From the NCBI GenBank assembly GCA_964452105.1, contig CAYVLI010000108.1:1-7696 (forward strand): DNA of 7,696 nucleotides. The letters run 5' to 3'. Below are positions 1 to 6,851 of the stretch, in pieces (the first letter of the stretch is position 1; each line of letters begins with the position of its first letter). The DNA comes from CAYVLI01 sp964452105 [NCBI: uncultured Nitrospinota bacterium]. GTDB lineage: Bacteria > JAUXIQ01. The position numbers and the translations under genes were made by a program. The notes below the pieces were generated by a model. It was not told where the DNA came from. It did no database searches and worked only from the letters and a program-made list of their open reading frames with translations.

Positions 1-131
1 CGCTTCCAACCGTGGCCCGCGGCATAAACGTTGAGTTGCTTAAAACGGACAGGCAATTGTATGAGAGCATGCACTTCAAAACCCCGGATGGAAGATTCTG
101 GCTTAAGCTGGCCGCAACCGCACATCATTGA
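1..131 (+). CDS. C-terminal tail of an upstream gene, probably CheX-like CheY-P phosphatase (partial)
   Basis: The reading frame starting at base 3 is open from the left edge to a TGA at 129-131, giving the last 42 residues of a protein whose start lies outside the window. The tail contains LPTVARGINVELL near its start and HFKTPDGRFWLKLA near its end. CheX and CheC-type phosphatases end in the same way: a 'P-x-V-x-x-G-x-N' strand followed by 'F-x-T-x-x-G-x-F-x-L'. CheX dephosphorylates CheY-P in bacteria that lack CheZ, so the position directly before cheA makes sense. The catalytic ExxN helix would lie upstream and cannot be checked. The identification rests on about 40 residues and on context. 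That it is coding is likely, because the frame runs into the next gene without a gap. The name is tentative. Confidence 0.5.
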   Translation, partial: LPTVARGINVELLKTDRQLYESMHFKTPDGRFWLKLAATAHH

Positions 132-169
132 TTCATGGTGAAAGCCGCCGATTCCATATAGTGACCAGG

Positions 170-2707
170 ATGAGAGAGGAGCTTTTACAGACGTTTAAAG
201 AGACTGCTGACGAGGTAAGAGAGCTTCGTCTCGAGGATAGAGATGCGCTGGTTCACATTGGCGTATCTCTGGAGGAGGCTTTAGGGGTCGCGCAGGAAGA
301 AGCGCCCGATCTGGAGCGTCTTTTAGAGTTGTGCCTGGAATCGCTTCAGGGTATTTATCAGGATGCTTCGAAGAGCCCACCTTCCCTTTTGGATGCCGTG
401 TCTTGTGCACTGGACGCCTCCGGGCGGTATCTGCATGCCGATGGGGCCCGTGAACGAGAGGGCATCTTACAGAGGGCGATGGGAGAGATTCAAGAAGCAA
501 TGAGGCATGACCTTTTAGGGAAAGCAAGCGGCGCTTCGGCCGGCGATCTTCCGCCTGAGAACGACGTGGAACCGACCCTTGACGACATTGCGGCTCTGAT
601 GGTGCAGACGGAACCGACGGACCATGGCAACCTGGCCCGCATCCGTGACGCCTTGAAGGAGATCGCAGAGAGGGAGTCGACGCCTGCCGCAGCCCGGGAC
701 ATGTTGAAACGGGTTTCGCAGATGGTGAGTAATCTTGTGGATGGAGAGGTCGCCCAACCGGGTGAGGCATTTGCCGAGGCGGGAAGAATGCTGGAGGATG
801 CGGTTAAGGCCGCGACGGGCACTGCTGCTGTTGCCCCGGCAGGGCAGGAAGATAAGAACCTTTTCTTGCCTAACGATGCAGACCCGGACCTCCTGGGGGA
901 GTTTCTGGTCGAATGCAGTGAATATGTCCAGGATGCAGAGGCGGCGTTGCTCTCCCTGGAAACTGATCCGGAGGACATGGATGCCGTCAACAGAGTATTT
1001 CGCGCTTTCCACACCATCAAGGGAACGTCCGCTTTCCTCGGTTTAAACGTGATATCGGAACTGGCGCATAGGGCGGAATCGCTGTTGAGCCGCATGCGTG
1101 ATGGAGAGATAAGTTGTACCGGCAATTATGCAGATCTGGCGCTTCGCTCAGTGGACATGCTCAAGGAGTTCCTTCAGGCTGTTCAGGATGCAATGGGCGG
1201 GGAGGATGTGGATAAGCCTGATGGGCTTGATGAGTTGATGAGCTCTCTGGACAACCCGGAGGCAGCGGGTGTAACGATTGGAACCGATGTTCAAACGGAT
1301 GAAGCACCCCGTATCGGCGACATTCTGGTTGCCGAAGGCAAAGCCAGCCGGGAGGACATAGAGGTGGCGGCTCTGGATAAAGGGAGTCAGCCGCTGGGAC
1401 TGGCGGTATTGAGGTCCGGGAGCGCATCATTGCCGGACGTGGCAAAGGCACTCAGGACGCAACAGCGCCTGAAGAAGGCGGGGAGGGCGATAGAATCCTC
1501 GGTAAGGGTGCGTACCGATCGTCTGGATAAATTGATCGAGATGGTGGGTGAGCTGGTCATCGCCCATTCCATGGTCTCACAGGATGAGACCTTAATTTGT
1601 GGAGAGCACCATCAGCTTCTGAAGAAGGTGACCCATACGGGTAAGATCGTTCGCGAGCTGCAGGACTTGAGCATGTCCATGCGCATGGTGCCTTTGAAAG
1701 CTACGTTTCAGAAAATGGCCAGGCTGGTGCGGGACCTGGCAAACAAAAGCGGTAAGGCGGTCGACTTTCAGACGGAAGGCGAGGAAACAGAGATAGACCG
1801 TAATATGGTCGATGTCATCAACGACCCACTGGTGCATTTAGTGCGCAACGCAGTGGATCACGGCATAGAACCCCCTCGAATCCGTAAGGAAAACGGCAAA
1901 GCCGGTGCGGGGACCATAAGGCTCTCAGCATACCATGCCGGGGGCAGCGTGGTGGTGGAGATCATGGATGACGGGAAGGGGCTGGACCGCGGGAAGCTGT
2001 TGGAAAAGGCTCTTTCCAGGGGATTAATAGAGTCAGACAAAGGCATCTCCGACGCCGAGGTATTCAACCTCATTTTCAAACCCGGCTTTTCCACTGTAGA
2101 TAGAGTGAGTGAGGTATCAGGCAGGGGTGTAGGGATGGACGTCGTGAAGAAGGGCATCGAGGCTTTGAGGGGACGCATCGAAATCGTTTCGAGGAAAAAT
2201 GAAGGATGCACGTTTATTATGCGCCTGCCGCTCACCCTGGCCATTACCGACGGAATGCTGGTCAGGATAGGAGAACAGCGGTTCATCCTCCCAACGACCA
2301 GCATAAGTATGACGTTTCGACCCGATAGGAGAGCGGTCCATACGGTTGGCGGGAAAGGAGAGCTGGTGATGTTTCAGGGATCGTCTGTGCCTCTGCTAAG
2401 GCTCTACCGGTTGCTGAGAATTAAAGCCGCCGTGGAAGACCCTTGCGCTGGTCTGCTGGTCATCGTGGAAGACGGAGAGAAGCGCTGCGCCCTGCTTGTA
2501 GATGAGCTGTTAGGCCAGCAACAGGTTGTGGCTAAGCCGCTGGGGAAGGGGATCGGCAAGGTCCGAGGGGTTTCGGGCGGCGCCATACTGGGAGATGGCC
2601 GCGTGGGACTTATCTTCGACTCCAAGGAAATCTTGAACCTTGCCAGGGAGGCTGAAGTCGGGGGCGATGGATATGGTTCTGTCAGCGTTATGGGAGGTGC
2701 TGTATGA
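170..2707 (+). CDS. cheA: Chemotaxis histidine kinase CheA, with long N-terminal extension and atypical P2 region
   Basis: This cytoplasmic kinase autophosphorylates a histidine under receptor control and passes the phosphate to response regulators (CheB here, CheY elsewhere). Numbering from ATG 170 gives 845 residues, against about 650 in enteric CheA. Residues 1-237 are a helical, acidic extension without a phosphorylatable HPt signature. The true HPt (P1) follows at about 238-340, with His281 in FRAFHTIKG. Residues 381-433 hold two 'ILVxxG'-type repeats instead of a CheY-binding P2. The dimerisation helices start near 443. The ATPase domain shows an N box (DPLVHLVRNAVDHG, Asn560/His564), G1 (DDGKG, 600-604), F box (FKPGF, 636) and G2 (GRGVGMD, 651). 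A CheW-like P5 domain ends the protein. The start is uncertain: TTG 128 is in frame and overlaps the previous stop, but neither start has a clear Shine-Dalgarno. ATG 170 is preferred because MREELLQTF resembles the opening helix of HPt-type CheA N-termini. The kinase identity is secure. Confidence 0.96.
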   Translation: MREELLQTFKETADEVRELRLEDRDALVHIGVSLEEALGVAQEEAPDLERLLELCLESLQGIYQDASKSPPSLLDAVSCALDASGRYLHADGAREREGILQRAMGEIQEAMRHDLLGKASGASAGDLPPENDVEPTLDDIAALMVQTEPTDHGNLARIRDALKEIAERESTPAAARDMLKRVSQMVSNLVDGEVAQPGEAFAEAGRMLEDAVKAATGTAAVAPAGQEDKNLFLPNDADPDLLGEFLVECSEYVQDAEAALLSLETDPEDMDAVNRVFRAFHTIKGTSAFLGLNVISELAHRAESLLSRMRDGEISCTGNYADLALRSVDMLKEFLQAVQDAMGGEDVDKPDGLDELMSSLDNPEAAGVTIGTDVQTDEAPRIGDILVAEGKASREDIEVAALDKGSQPLGLAVLRSGSASLPDVAKALRTQQRLKKAGRAIESSVRVRTDRLDKLIEMVGELVIAHSMVSQDETLICGEHHQLLKKVTHTGKIVRELQDLSMSMRMVPLKATFQKMARLVRDLANKSGKAVDFQTEGEETEIDRNMVDVINDPLVHLVRNAVDHGIEPPRIRKENGKAGAGTIRLSAYHAGGSVVVEIMDDGKGLDRGKLLEKALSRGLIESDKGISDAEVFNLIFKPGFSTVDRVSEVSGRGVGMDVVKKGIEALRGRIEIVSRKNEGCTFIMRLPLTLAITDGMLVRIGEQRFILPTTSISMTFRPDRRAVHTVGGKGELVMFQGSSVPLLRLYRLLRIKAAVEDPCAGLLVIVEDGEKRCALLVDELLGQQQVVAKPLGKGIGKVRGVSGGAILGDGRVGLIFDSKEILNLAREAEVGGDGYGSVSVMGGAV
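2692..2699 (+). promoter_or_regulatory. Ribosome binding site of cheW
   Basis: GGGAGGTG lies inside the end of cheA, with its GGAGG core six bases before ATG 2704. It is a near-ideal Shine-Dalgarno and supports the start that overlaps the cheA stop as ATGA. Confidence 0.8.
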
Positions 2708-3273
2708 GCGACGCTTCTACCGAATCTGTGCCAGGGAGATTCCCGGAGCGAGATGATTCGGCAGCCGGCCGGAAAAACAGATGCAAGGGCGGGAAATTTC
2801 TGAGCTTCTTCCTTGCAGACGAAGAATATGGCATCGAGATACTCAAGGTGCAGGAAATCGTCGGAATGCTGGAAGTAACCCCCGTACCCGGGGCCCCGGA
2901 GTTCGTCCTGGGAGTGATCAATCTGAGGGGAAGGGTCATGCCGGTTATAGACCTGCGGCGCAAGTTCGGCATGCAGCCTGCAGAGCGGACGGCCGAGACA
3001 TGCATAATCGTGGTTAATATCGAGGAAGTGGTGACCGGAGTGGTGGCGGACAGGGTATCGGAGGTTCTGGACATTGCGCCCGAAGATGTGGAAGACGCCC
3101 ACGCCTTTATTGCCCATACGAATACGGATTATCTGATGGGCATAGGGAAATCGGAGGGAAGAATAAAGATTCTTCTGGACATCGCCAGGGTGCTCCCGAA
3201 CCATGAAATATTTGAAGATAGGGCTGCCGCGGCGGGCTGCGAGGGTGTCCACGACCAAAACGGGAGATGTTGA
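2704..3273 (+). CDS. cheW: Chemotaxis coupling protein CheW
   Basis: CheW is the cytoplasmic adaptor that joins receptor signalling tips to the P5 domain of CheA in the array. The product has 189 residues, slightly longer than the usual 150-170 because of a hydrophilic N-terminal stretch of about 30 residues. The CheW fold begins at [18 protein letters not shown] (about residue 30). It contains the family hallmark [16 protein letters not shown] followed by MPVIDLR (residues 61-85), which includes the conserved receptor- and kinase-facing segment (Asn73, Arg75, Gly76, Asp83). The C-terminal half includes VADRVSEVL and a late ILLDIARVL strand-helix. ATG 2704 overlaps the cheA stop by four bases and has a strong ribosome binding site, so the two are almost certainly translationally coupled. 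There is no sign of truncation. A CheV-type receiver fusion is excluded because the gene ends just after the CheW domain. Confidence 0.96.
   Translation: MSDASTESVPGRFPERDDSAAGRKNRCKGGKFLSFFLADEEYGIEILKVQEIVGMLEVTPVPGAPEFVLGVINLRGRVMPVIDLRRKFGMQPAERTAETCIIVVNIEEVVTGVVADRVSEVLDIAPEDVEDAHAFIAHTNTDYLMGIGKSEGRIKILLDIARVLPNHEIFEDRAAAAGCEGVHDQNGRC
3262..3267 (+). promoter_or_regulatory. Ribosome binding site of the MCP gene
   Basis: GGGAGA ends seven bases before ATG 3275, inside the last codons of cheW. It decides the MCP start. The in-frame ATG at 3203, buried in cheW, would add 24 charged residues before the first membrane helix and lacks a comparable site. Confidence 0.7.
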
Positions 3274-3274
3274 T

Positions 3275-5371
3275 ATGTTTGATAGATTACAAAAAAGTTT
3301 ATGTGCTAAGGCAGTCATTTCCATGGTGGCGGTGCTGCTCGCCGTATTGGGGATATCCACTTTCTTTCAGATGAAAGAGAAGCAAGAGGCCCTGTTCAAA
3401 AGACTCCATCATGATGCTGAAGGGTTGACCCAGGTTATAAATACAACCGTAAGGGGCTACATGGTTCTTGCAGATATCGATGGGTTGAGAAATGTTTTAA
3501 AAAAGGCGGCTGCGGGAAGGGCTATCAAAAGTGCATATATCTTAAACTCCGAGGGGAAAGTGTTTATTTCGTCGGAAGGGTCGATATCAGAAATCCCCGG
3601 AGCAAGACAGACCATTGAAAAAGCGCGTGATGATGGCAGGGGATTTTACGAACTCAGGGAGTCGGTGAACGGGATACCCTATATGATGGGTATGGCGCCC
3701 ATCAGGGCCGGGAGCGAGTGTGCCGGTTGTCACAGCGATGTAAAAAAAGGAGATGCGATAGGCTACCTGGGTCTGGAGCGATGGGCCGGTGGTGATTTCC
3801 AGAAACTCAAGGAAAGCTTCGTCAAGGACATTTTTGTAAATATCCTTGCAATAGCGGCTTTAATTGCGGCCGTTATCTTAATCATGAACAGGATCGCCGC
3901 TCCGCTGTCAAAAATAGCCGGCTCGGCGGCCAGGATCGCAGAGGGGGACATCGATCAGGACATCGAATATCACTCTAAAGATGAGGTCGGTGTCCTCGCT
4001 GATTCCTTCAGGGGCCTGGTCGAGTACATCAGGGGTGTCGCCGAAGCGGCGTCGGCATTAAGCAGAGGTGAGCTCGAAGTCGAGGTTGAGGAACGCAGCG
4101 AAAAAGACCTGTTGAGCAGGTCCTTCAGGCTGTTAATCCAGACGATGAAAGACCTTATTGCTGAGACGGGCGGGCTCATTCAGGGAGCCAGGAGAGGCCG
4201 ACTGGACAAACGGGGCGACCCCTCGAAGTTTAAGGGTGGATACCAGCAGCTTGTGCAGGGTATTAACGAGACGCTTGATACGATGATAGAACCCACTAAC
4301 GAGGCCACGGAGGTGCTCGAGCGCATGGCCGCCCGCGACTTGTCCGTTAGGATGAAGGGGGACTACAGGGGAGAGCACGCCAGGCTCAAGGATGCCCTCA
4401 ACGGAGCAGTGGAGAACCTGGATGAGGGCTTGAGCCAGGTTGCAGCAGGAGCCGACCAGGTGGCCTCCGCAGCGATTCAGATAAGCAACGGCAGCCAATC
4501 TTTGGCTCAAGGCGCTGCCGAGCAAGCCAGTTCCCTTGAGGAAGTGAGCAGCAATCTTCAGGAAATGGCTTCCATGACCAAGCAGAACTCGGCTAATGCT
4601 CAAGAAGCCAGGGGCATGGCCGAAGGTGCGCACAGCGGTGTGGCCAAGGGAATGGAAATAGTCCAGAGGCTCTCGGAGGCCATGAGCAGGATCAAGATTT
4701 CCTCCGGTGAGACGGCTAAAATAGTTAAGACCATAGACGAGATAGCCTTCCAGACCAACCTCCTTGCACTGAACGCTGCTGTTGAAGCTGCCAGAGCGGG
4801 AGAAGCCGGGAAAGGTTTTGCGGTAGTGGCTGATGAAGTGCGTAATCTGGCCATGCGCAGCGCAGAAGCGGCCAAGAGCACAGCGAGTATGATCGATGAG
4901 TCTGTAAAGAACGCCGAGGAAGGGGTTCTTCTGGAGCAGGAGGTTTTGGAGAATTTTCAGGAGATAAACGATCATGTGAACAAGGTAAGCGAAGTAATGA
5001 TAGAGATCGCTGCAGCTTCCGAGCAGCAGAGCCAGGGTATCGATCAGGTCAACATCGGGGTGGACCAGATGAATAATGTCACTCAGCAGAATGCCGCGAA
5101 TTCCGAGGAATCTTCCAGCGCCGCCCAGGAACTCTCCAGCCAGGCCGAGCAGATGAGGAGCATGGTGGCCTCTTTTAATCTGAGCGACTGGAGGCATTCG
5201 GAGAATGCAAGTATCGAGGAGGAGATTCCTTCTTCCATGGAGCGAAAAACGGGAGGAATCGAGACGGATGTCGATCCTGATGATGGCAACGGACATTTTC
5301 CCTGGAAAGACTCAGCCGCTGTAATCCCTTTCGACAAGAAAGAGGAAGACAAGATACTCAGGGATTTTTGA
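3275..5371 (+). CDS. Methyl-accepting chemotaxis protein with periplasmic c-type heme motif and HAMP array
   Basis: This inner-membrane receptor has 698 residues from ATG 3275, one base after the cheW stop. TM1 is at about 13-31 and TM2 at about 186-204, which bracket a periplasmic sensor of about 150 residues. Near the sensor's end is SECAGCHSD, a CxxCH site (Cys149, Cys152, His153) expected to bind heme c covalently. The same layout is known in DcrA of Desulfovibrio and in the Geobacter heme-containing MCP sensors. After TM2 come about four HAMP-like units (roughly 206-255, 255-295, 296-340, 341-386), with the recurring pattern of G-x-L or D-L near the connector. The cytoplasmic hairpin carries the canonical tip [21 protein letters not shown] (from residue 489). 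A textbook methylation-site match is [10 protein letters not shown] (Glu611/Glu612), and a near match is at Glu422/Glu423. The tail is acidic and ends in ILRDF, without the NWETF-type CheR tether. The ligand is unknown; redox, O2, NO or CO are candidates. Confidence 0.95.
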   Translation: MFDRLQKSLCAKAVISMVAVLLAVLGISTFFQMKEKQEALFKRLHHDAEGLTQVINTTVRGYMVLADIDGLRNVLKKAAAGRAIKSAYILNSEGKVFISSEGSISEIPGARQTIEKARDDGRGFYELRESVNGIPYMMGMAPIRAGSECAGCHSDVKKGDAIGYLGLERWAGGDFQKLKESFVKDIFVNILAIAALIAAVILIMNRIAAPLSKIAGSAARIAEGDIDQDIEYHSKDEVGVLADSFRGLVEYIRGVAEAASALSRGELEVEVEERSEKDLLSRSFRLLIQTMKDLIAETGGLIQGARRGRLDKRGDPSKFKGGYQQLVQGINETLDTMIEPTNEATEVLERMAARDLSVRMKGDYRGEHARLKDALNGAVENLDEGLSQVAAGADQVASAAIQISNGSQSLAQGAAEQASSLEEVSSNLQEMASMTKQNSANAQEARGMAEGAHSGVAKGMEIVQRLSEAMSRIKISSGETAKIVKTIDEIAFQTNLLALNAAVEAARAGEAGKGFAVVADEVRNLAMRSAEAAKSTASMIDESVKNAEEGVLLEQEVLENFQEINDHVNKVSEVMIEIAAASEQQSQGIDQVNIGVDQMNNVTQQNAANSEESSSAAQELSSQAEQMRSMVASFNLSDWRHSENASIEEEIPSSMERKTGGIETDVDPDDGNGHFPWKDSAAVIPFDKKEEDKILRDF
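3719..3733 (+). other. CxxCH c-type heme attachment motif in the MCP sensor domain
   Basis: Codons for Cys-Ala-Gly-Cys-His (residues 149-153 of the receptor) lie in the periplasmic segment between TM1 and TM2, about 33 residues before TM2. The flanking IRAGSE and GYLGLE fit the C-terminal strands of a PAS/Cache-like sensor. The topology is right for the cytochrome c maturation machinery, which works in the periplasm. Heme attachment is inferred from the motif and location. Confidence 0.8.
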
Positions 5372-5417
5372 AAGTGTGGCGACCTTTTTCGTGGACGTAA
5401 TGGCCTCCGGGGCCGCA

Positions 5418-5446
5418 CAGACCCGAAGCGTTCCTTAACGGGTCTG
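5418..5446 (+). promoter_or_regulatory. Intergenic inverted repeat (possible mRNA hairpin) before cheR
   Basis: CAGACCCG at 5418-5425 is perfectly complementary to CGGGTCTG at 5439-5446, with 13 bases between. An extra AAG/CTT pairing (5426-5428 with 5434-5436) could close the loop further, leaving an AA bulge. It sits in the only sizeable gap of the operon (5372-5461) and ends four bases before the cheR ribosome binding site. No T-run follows, so a standard intrinsic terminator is unlikely. RNA stabilisation or processing, tuning of cheR translation, or an operator are all possible. The rest of the gap shows nothing I can name. Confidence 0.45.
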
Positions 5447-5450
5447 GATT

Positions 5451-5456
5451 GAGAGG
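5451..5456 (+). promoter_or_regulatory. Ribosome binding site of cheR
   Basis: GAGAGG lies five bases before ATG 5462 and just after the intergenic hairpin. It favours ATG 5462 over the in-frame ATG three codons further in (5471). Confidence 0.6.
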
Positions 5457-5461
5457 CAAAG

Positions 5462-6298
5462 ATGACTCTTATGAGCGCGAGTAAGACTTCCCTGAATCTT
5501 GGCGAGCGGCAGTTCGCTAAAATCAGCCGAATAACGCAAGAATTTTGTGGAATAGCCATACCCCCTGGCAAGCAGGGGATGGTCAGGGCGCGACTGATTA
5601 AAAAGCTTCGCTCATCCGGGTTTAGCAGCTTTGAGCAATACCTGACATATGTTGAAAATGATAGTTCCCGCCGGGAACTGTTCAAAATGGTCGATTTATT
5701 GACCACCAACAAGACCGGTTTTTTCAGGGAACCCCGGCATCTGGAATACCTGAGCCGAAAGGTTTTACCGTCACTCATGGAGAAGGGGGGAAGGATAAGA
5801 ATATGGAGCGCCGGTTGTTCCTCCGGAGATGAGCCTTTTTCAATAGCAATCCTGCTCAGGGAGGAGATACCGGACATCGAACGCATGGATGTGCGGGTAC
5901 TGGCGACAGACATATCCAGGAGAATGCTGGAAATTGCACGAAAGGCGGAGTACTGGCAGGAGGCGCTAAAGGACGTTCCCCCGAAGCTCTTGCGAAAATA
6001 TTTTACCTGCGTGGATAGCGGTTTTCACCGGATATACAGGGTCAATGAAGAGATCCGGTCCATGGTCAGCCTGGCCTGGCTGAACCTCATGGGGAACTGG
6101 CCCATGAAAGGCCCCTTCCACATCATCTTTTGTCGCAACGTGATGATTTATTTTGATAAACCGACTCAGCAGCGGCTGGTTCAGCGGTTCTGGAACCTAC
6201 TGGAGTCAGGGGGCTGTCTGATGGTGGGCCATTCGGAAAGTTTAACGAGTATCTCCCACCAGTTCCGTTACATGCAACCGGCTGTATACCTGAAATGA
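5462..6298 (+). CDS. cheR: Chemotaxis protein methyltransferase CheR
   Basis: CheR transfers methyl groups from S-adenosylmethionine to glutamates on receptor signalling helices, resetting receptor output during adaptation. The product has 278 residues, close to the 286 of enteric CheR. The helical N-terminal domain covers about residues 15-80. It is followed by the family signature TTNKTGFFREPRH (Asn83, Arg89, Glu90). The SAM-binding loop is WSAGCSSGDEPFS (115-127). The second SAM contact is ATDIS (Asp150), and the late motif is FCRNVMIYFD (223-232). The protein ends with the strand pair GHSESL and AVYLK. Two conservative departures from the consensus are visible: GDEPFS instead of GEEPYS, and TNKTGFF instead of TNETxFF. 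Neither removes a residue known to be essential. It is the first gene after the 90-base spacer, and cheD follows four bases after its stop. Its substrate is presumably the adjacent MCP, which lacks a C-terminal CheR-docking pentapeptide. Confidence 0.96.
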   Translation: MTLMSASKTSLNLGERQFAKISRITQEFCGIAIPPGKQGMVRARLIKKLRSSGFSSFEQYLTYVENDSSRRELFKMVDLLTTNKTGFFREPRHLEYLSRKVLPSLMEKGGRIRIWSAGCSSGDEPFSIAILLREEIPDIERMDVRVLATDISRRMLEIARKAEYWQEALKDVPPKLLRKYFTCVDSGFHRIYRVNEEIRSMVSLAWLNLMGNWPMKGPFHIIFCRNVMIYFDKPTQQRLVQRFWNLLESGGCLMVGHSESLTSISHQFRYMQPAVYLK

Positions 6299-6302
6299 TG
6301 CA

Positions 6303-6812
6303 ATGCCGCGACCTCTCGGGCTGGTGGAGATGCAACATATAGTCAGCGTGGCCGATATGAAGGTTTCCTCGATGCCAGGAGATATCCTCATTACTTATGC
6401 GTTGGGTAGCTGCCTGGGCATAGCTATACATGACCCGGTTGCCGGTGTGGGTGGTTTGCTTCATGTGATGCTTCCCCTTTCCACCATCGATATCGAGAAG
6501 GCCGAGGAAAACCCCTATATGTTCGTGGACACAGGGGTGCCCAGGCTCTTTATTGAATGCTATAAGGCTGGCGCCAGGAAGCGAAGACTGATGGTCAAGG
6601 CGGCGGGGGGCGCTTCTTCGCAGGAAAACGAGACGGACGATTACTTTCAGATCGGTAAGAGAAATTTCACCATGCTCAGCAGGCTTCTATGGAAGAACGA
6701 CGTGATGCTGAAGGCGCAGGATGTCGGCGGAAATCAGTCGAGGACCATGTCTTTGGAGATAGGCAGCGGCATAGTCAGGGTGAAGGCTAAAGGAGAGATG
6801 AAGGAGCTATAG
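6303..6812 (+). CDS. cheD: Chemoreceptor glutamine deamidase CheD
   Basis: CheD converts specific receptor glutamines to glutamate, creating methylation sites and setting receptor activity. In many bacteria it also partners with CheC-family phosphatases. The product has 169 residues, normal for the family. The cysteine-hydrolase centre is visible: Thr31, Cys37 in TYALGSCLGIAIHDP, and His54 in GGLLHVMLP. The 6- and 17-residue spacings equal those of the Thr-Cys-His triad in Thermotoga maritima CheD. A later KAAGGASS and GGNQSRTMSLEIGSG match the conserved central and C-terminal blocks. The start is not certain. ATG 6303 follows the cheR stop by four bases but lacks a Shine-Dalgarno. GTG 6324 or ATG 6330 would remove 7 or 9 residues and begin where many CheD proteins begin (MQHIVSVADMKV). 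The presence of CheD fits the probable cheX upstream. Confidence 0.95.
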   Translation: MPRPLGLVEMQHIVSVADMKVSSMPGDILITYALGSCLGIAIHDPVAGVGGLLHVMLPLSTIDIEKAEENPYMFVDTGVPRLFIECYKAGARKRRLMVKAAGGASSQENETDDYFQIGKRNFTMLSRLLWKNDVMLKAQDVGGNQSRTMSLEIGSGIVRVKAKGEMKEL

Positions 6813-6837
6813 AATTTAGCAAGCGAAGCTTCTCTCC

Positions 6838-6844
6838 GGGAGGA
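6838..6844 (+). promoter_or_regulatory. Ribosome binding site of cheB
   Basis: GGGAGGA with a seven-base spacer precedes the TTG at 6852. This strong site is what identifies the non-ATG start. The next in-frame ATG (7020) would begin inside the receiver domain, after the phosphoacceptor Asp. Confidence 0.8.
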
Positions 6845-6851
6845 CGCTCAT

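Noticed and set aside
128-169. cheA start at TTG 128, overlapping the previous stop as TTGA.
   Set aside because: It is possible and cannot be excluded, but it has no Shine-Dalgarno and adds 14 residues without family resemblance. ATG 170 begins with a helix that looks like a normal CheA N-terminus.
3203-3274. MCP start at ATG 3203, giving a 722-residue product overlapping cheW by 71 bases.
   Set aside because: The extra 24 residues are an out-of-frame reading of the cheW end. ATG 3275 has a good ribosome binding site and places TM1 close to the N-terminus as in other MCPs.
2404-3360. 318-residue minus-strand open frame spanning the cheA end, all of cheW and the MCP start.
   Set aside because: It is antisense to three well-supported genes and its translation resembles nothing.
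4133-5296. 387-residue open frame on the minus strand across the MCP signalling domain.
   Set aside because: It is the antisense shadow of a highly conserved MCP hairpin. Its translation is rich in His, Leu and Gly with no domain.
5377-5390. Sigma-54-like -24/-12 element (TGGC ... TTTC) after the MCP stop.
   Set aside because: The GC of the -12 element is TC here, and the 'CA' after TGG is not matched. One partial match in a 90-base gap is expected by chance.
5418-5450. Rho-independent terminator after the MCP gene.
   Set aside because: The stem is good but it is followed by GATTGAGAGG, with no run of T, and cheR continues in the same orientation nine bases later.
6825-6832. GAAGCTTC palindrome between cheD and cheB.
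   Set aside because: An 8-base palindrome (it contains a HindIII site) with no loop or repeats around it is unremarkable and cannot form a useful hairpin.
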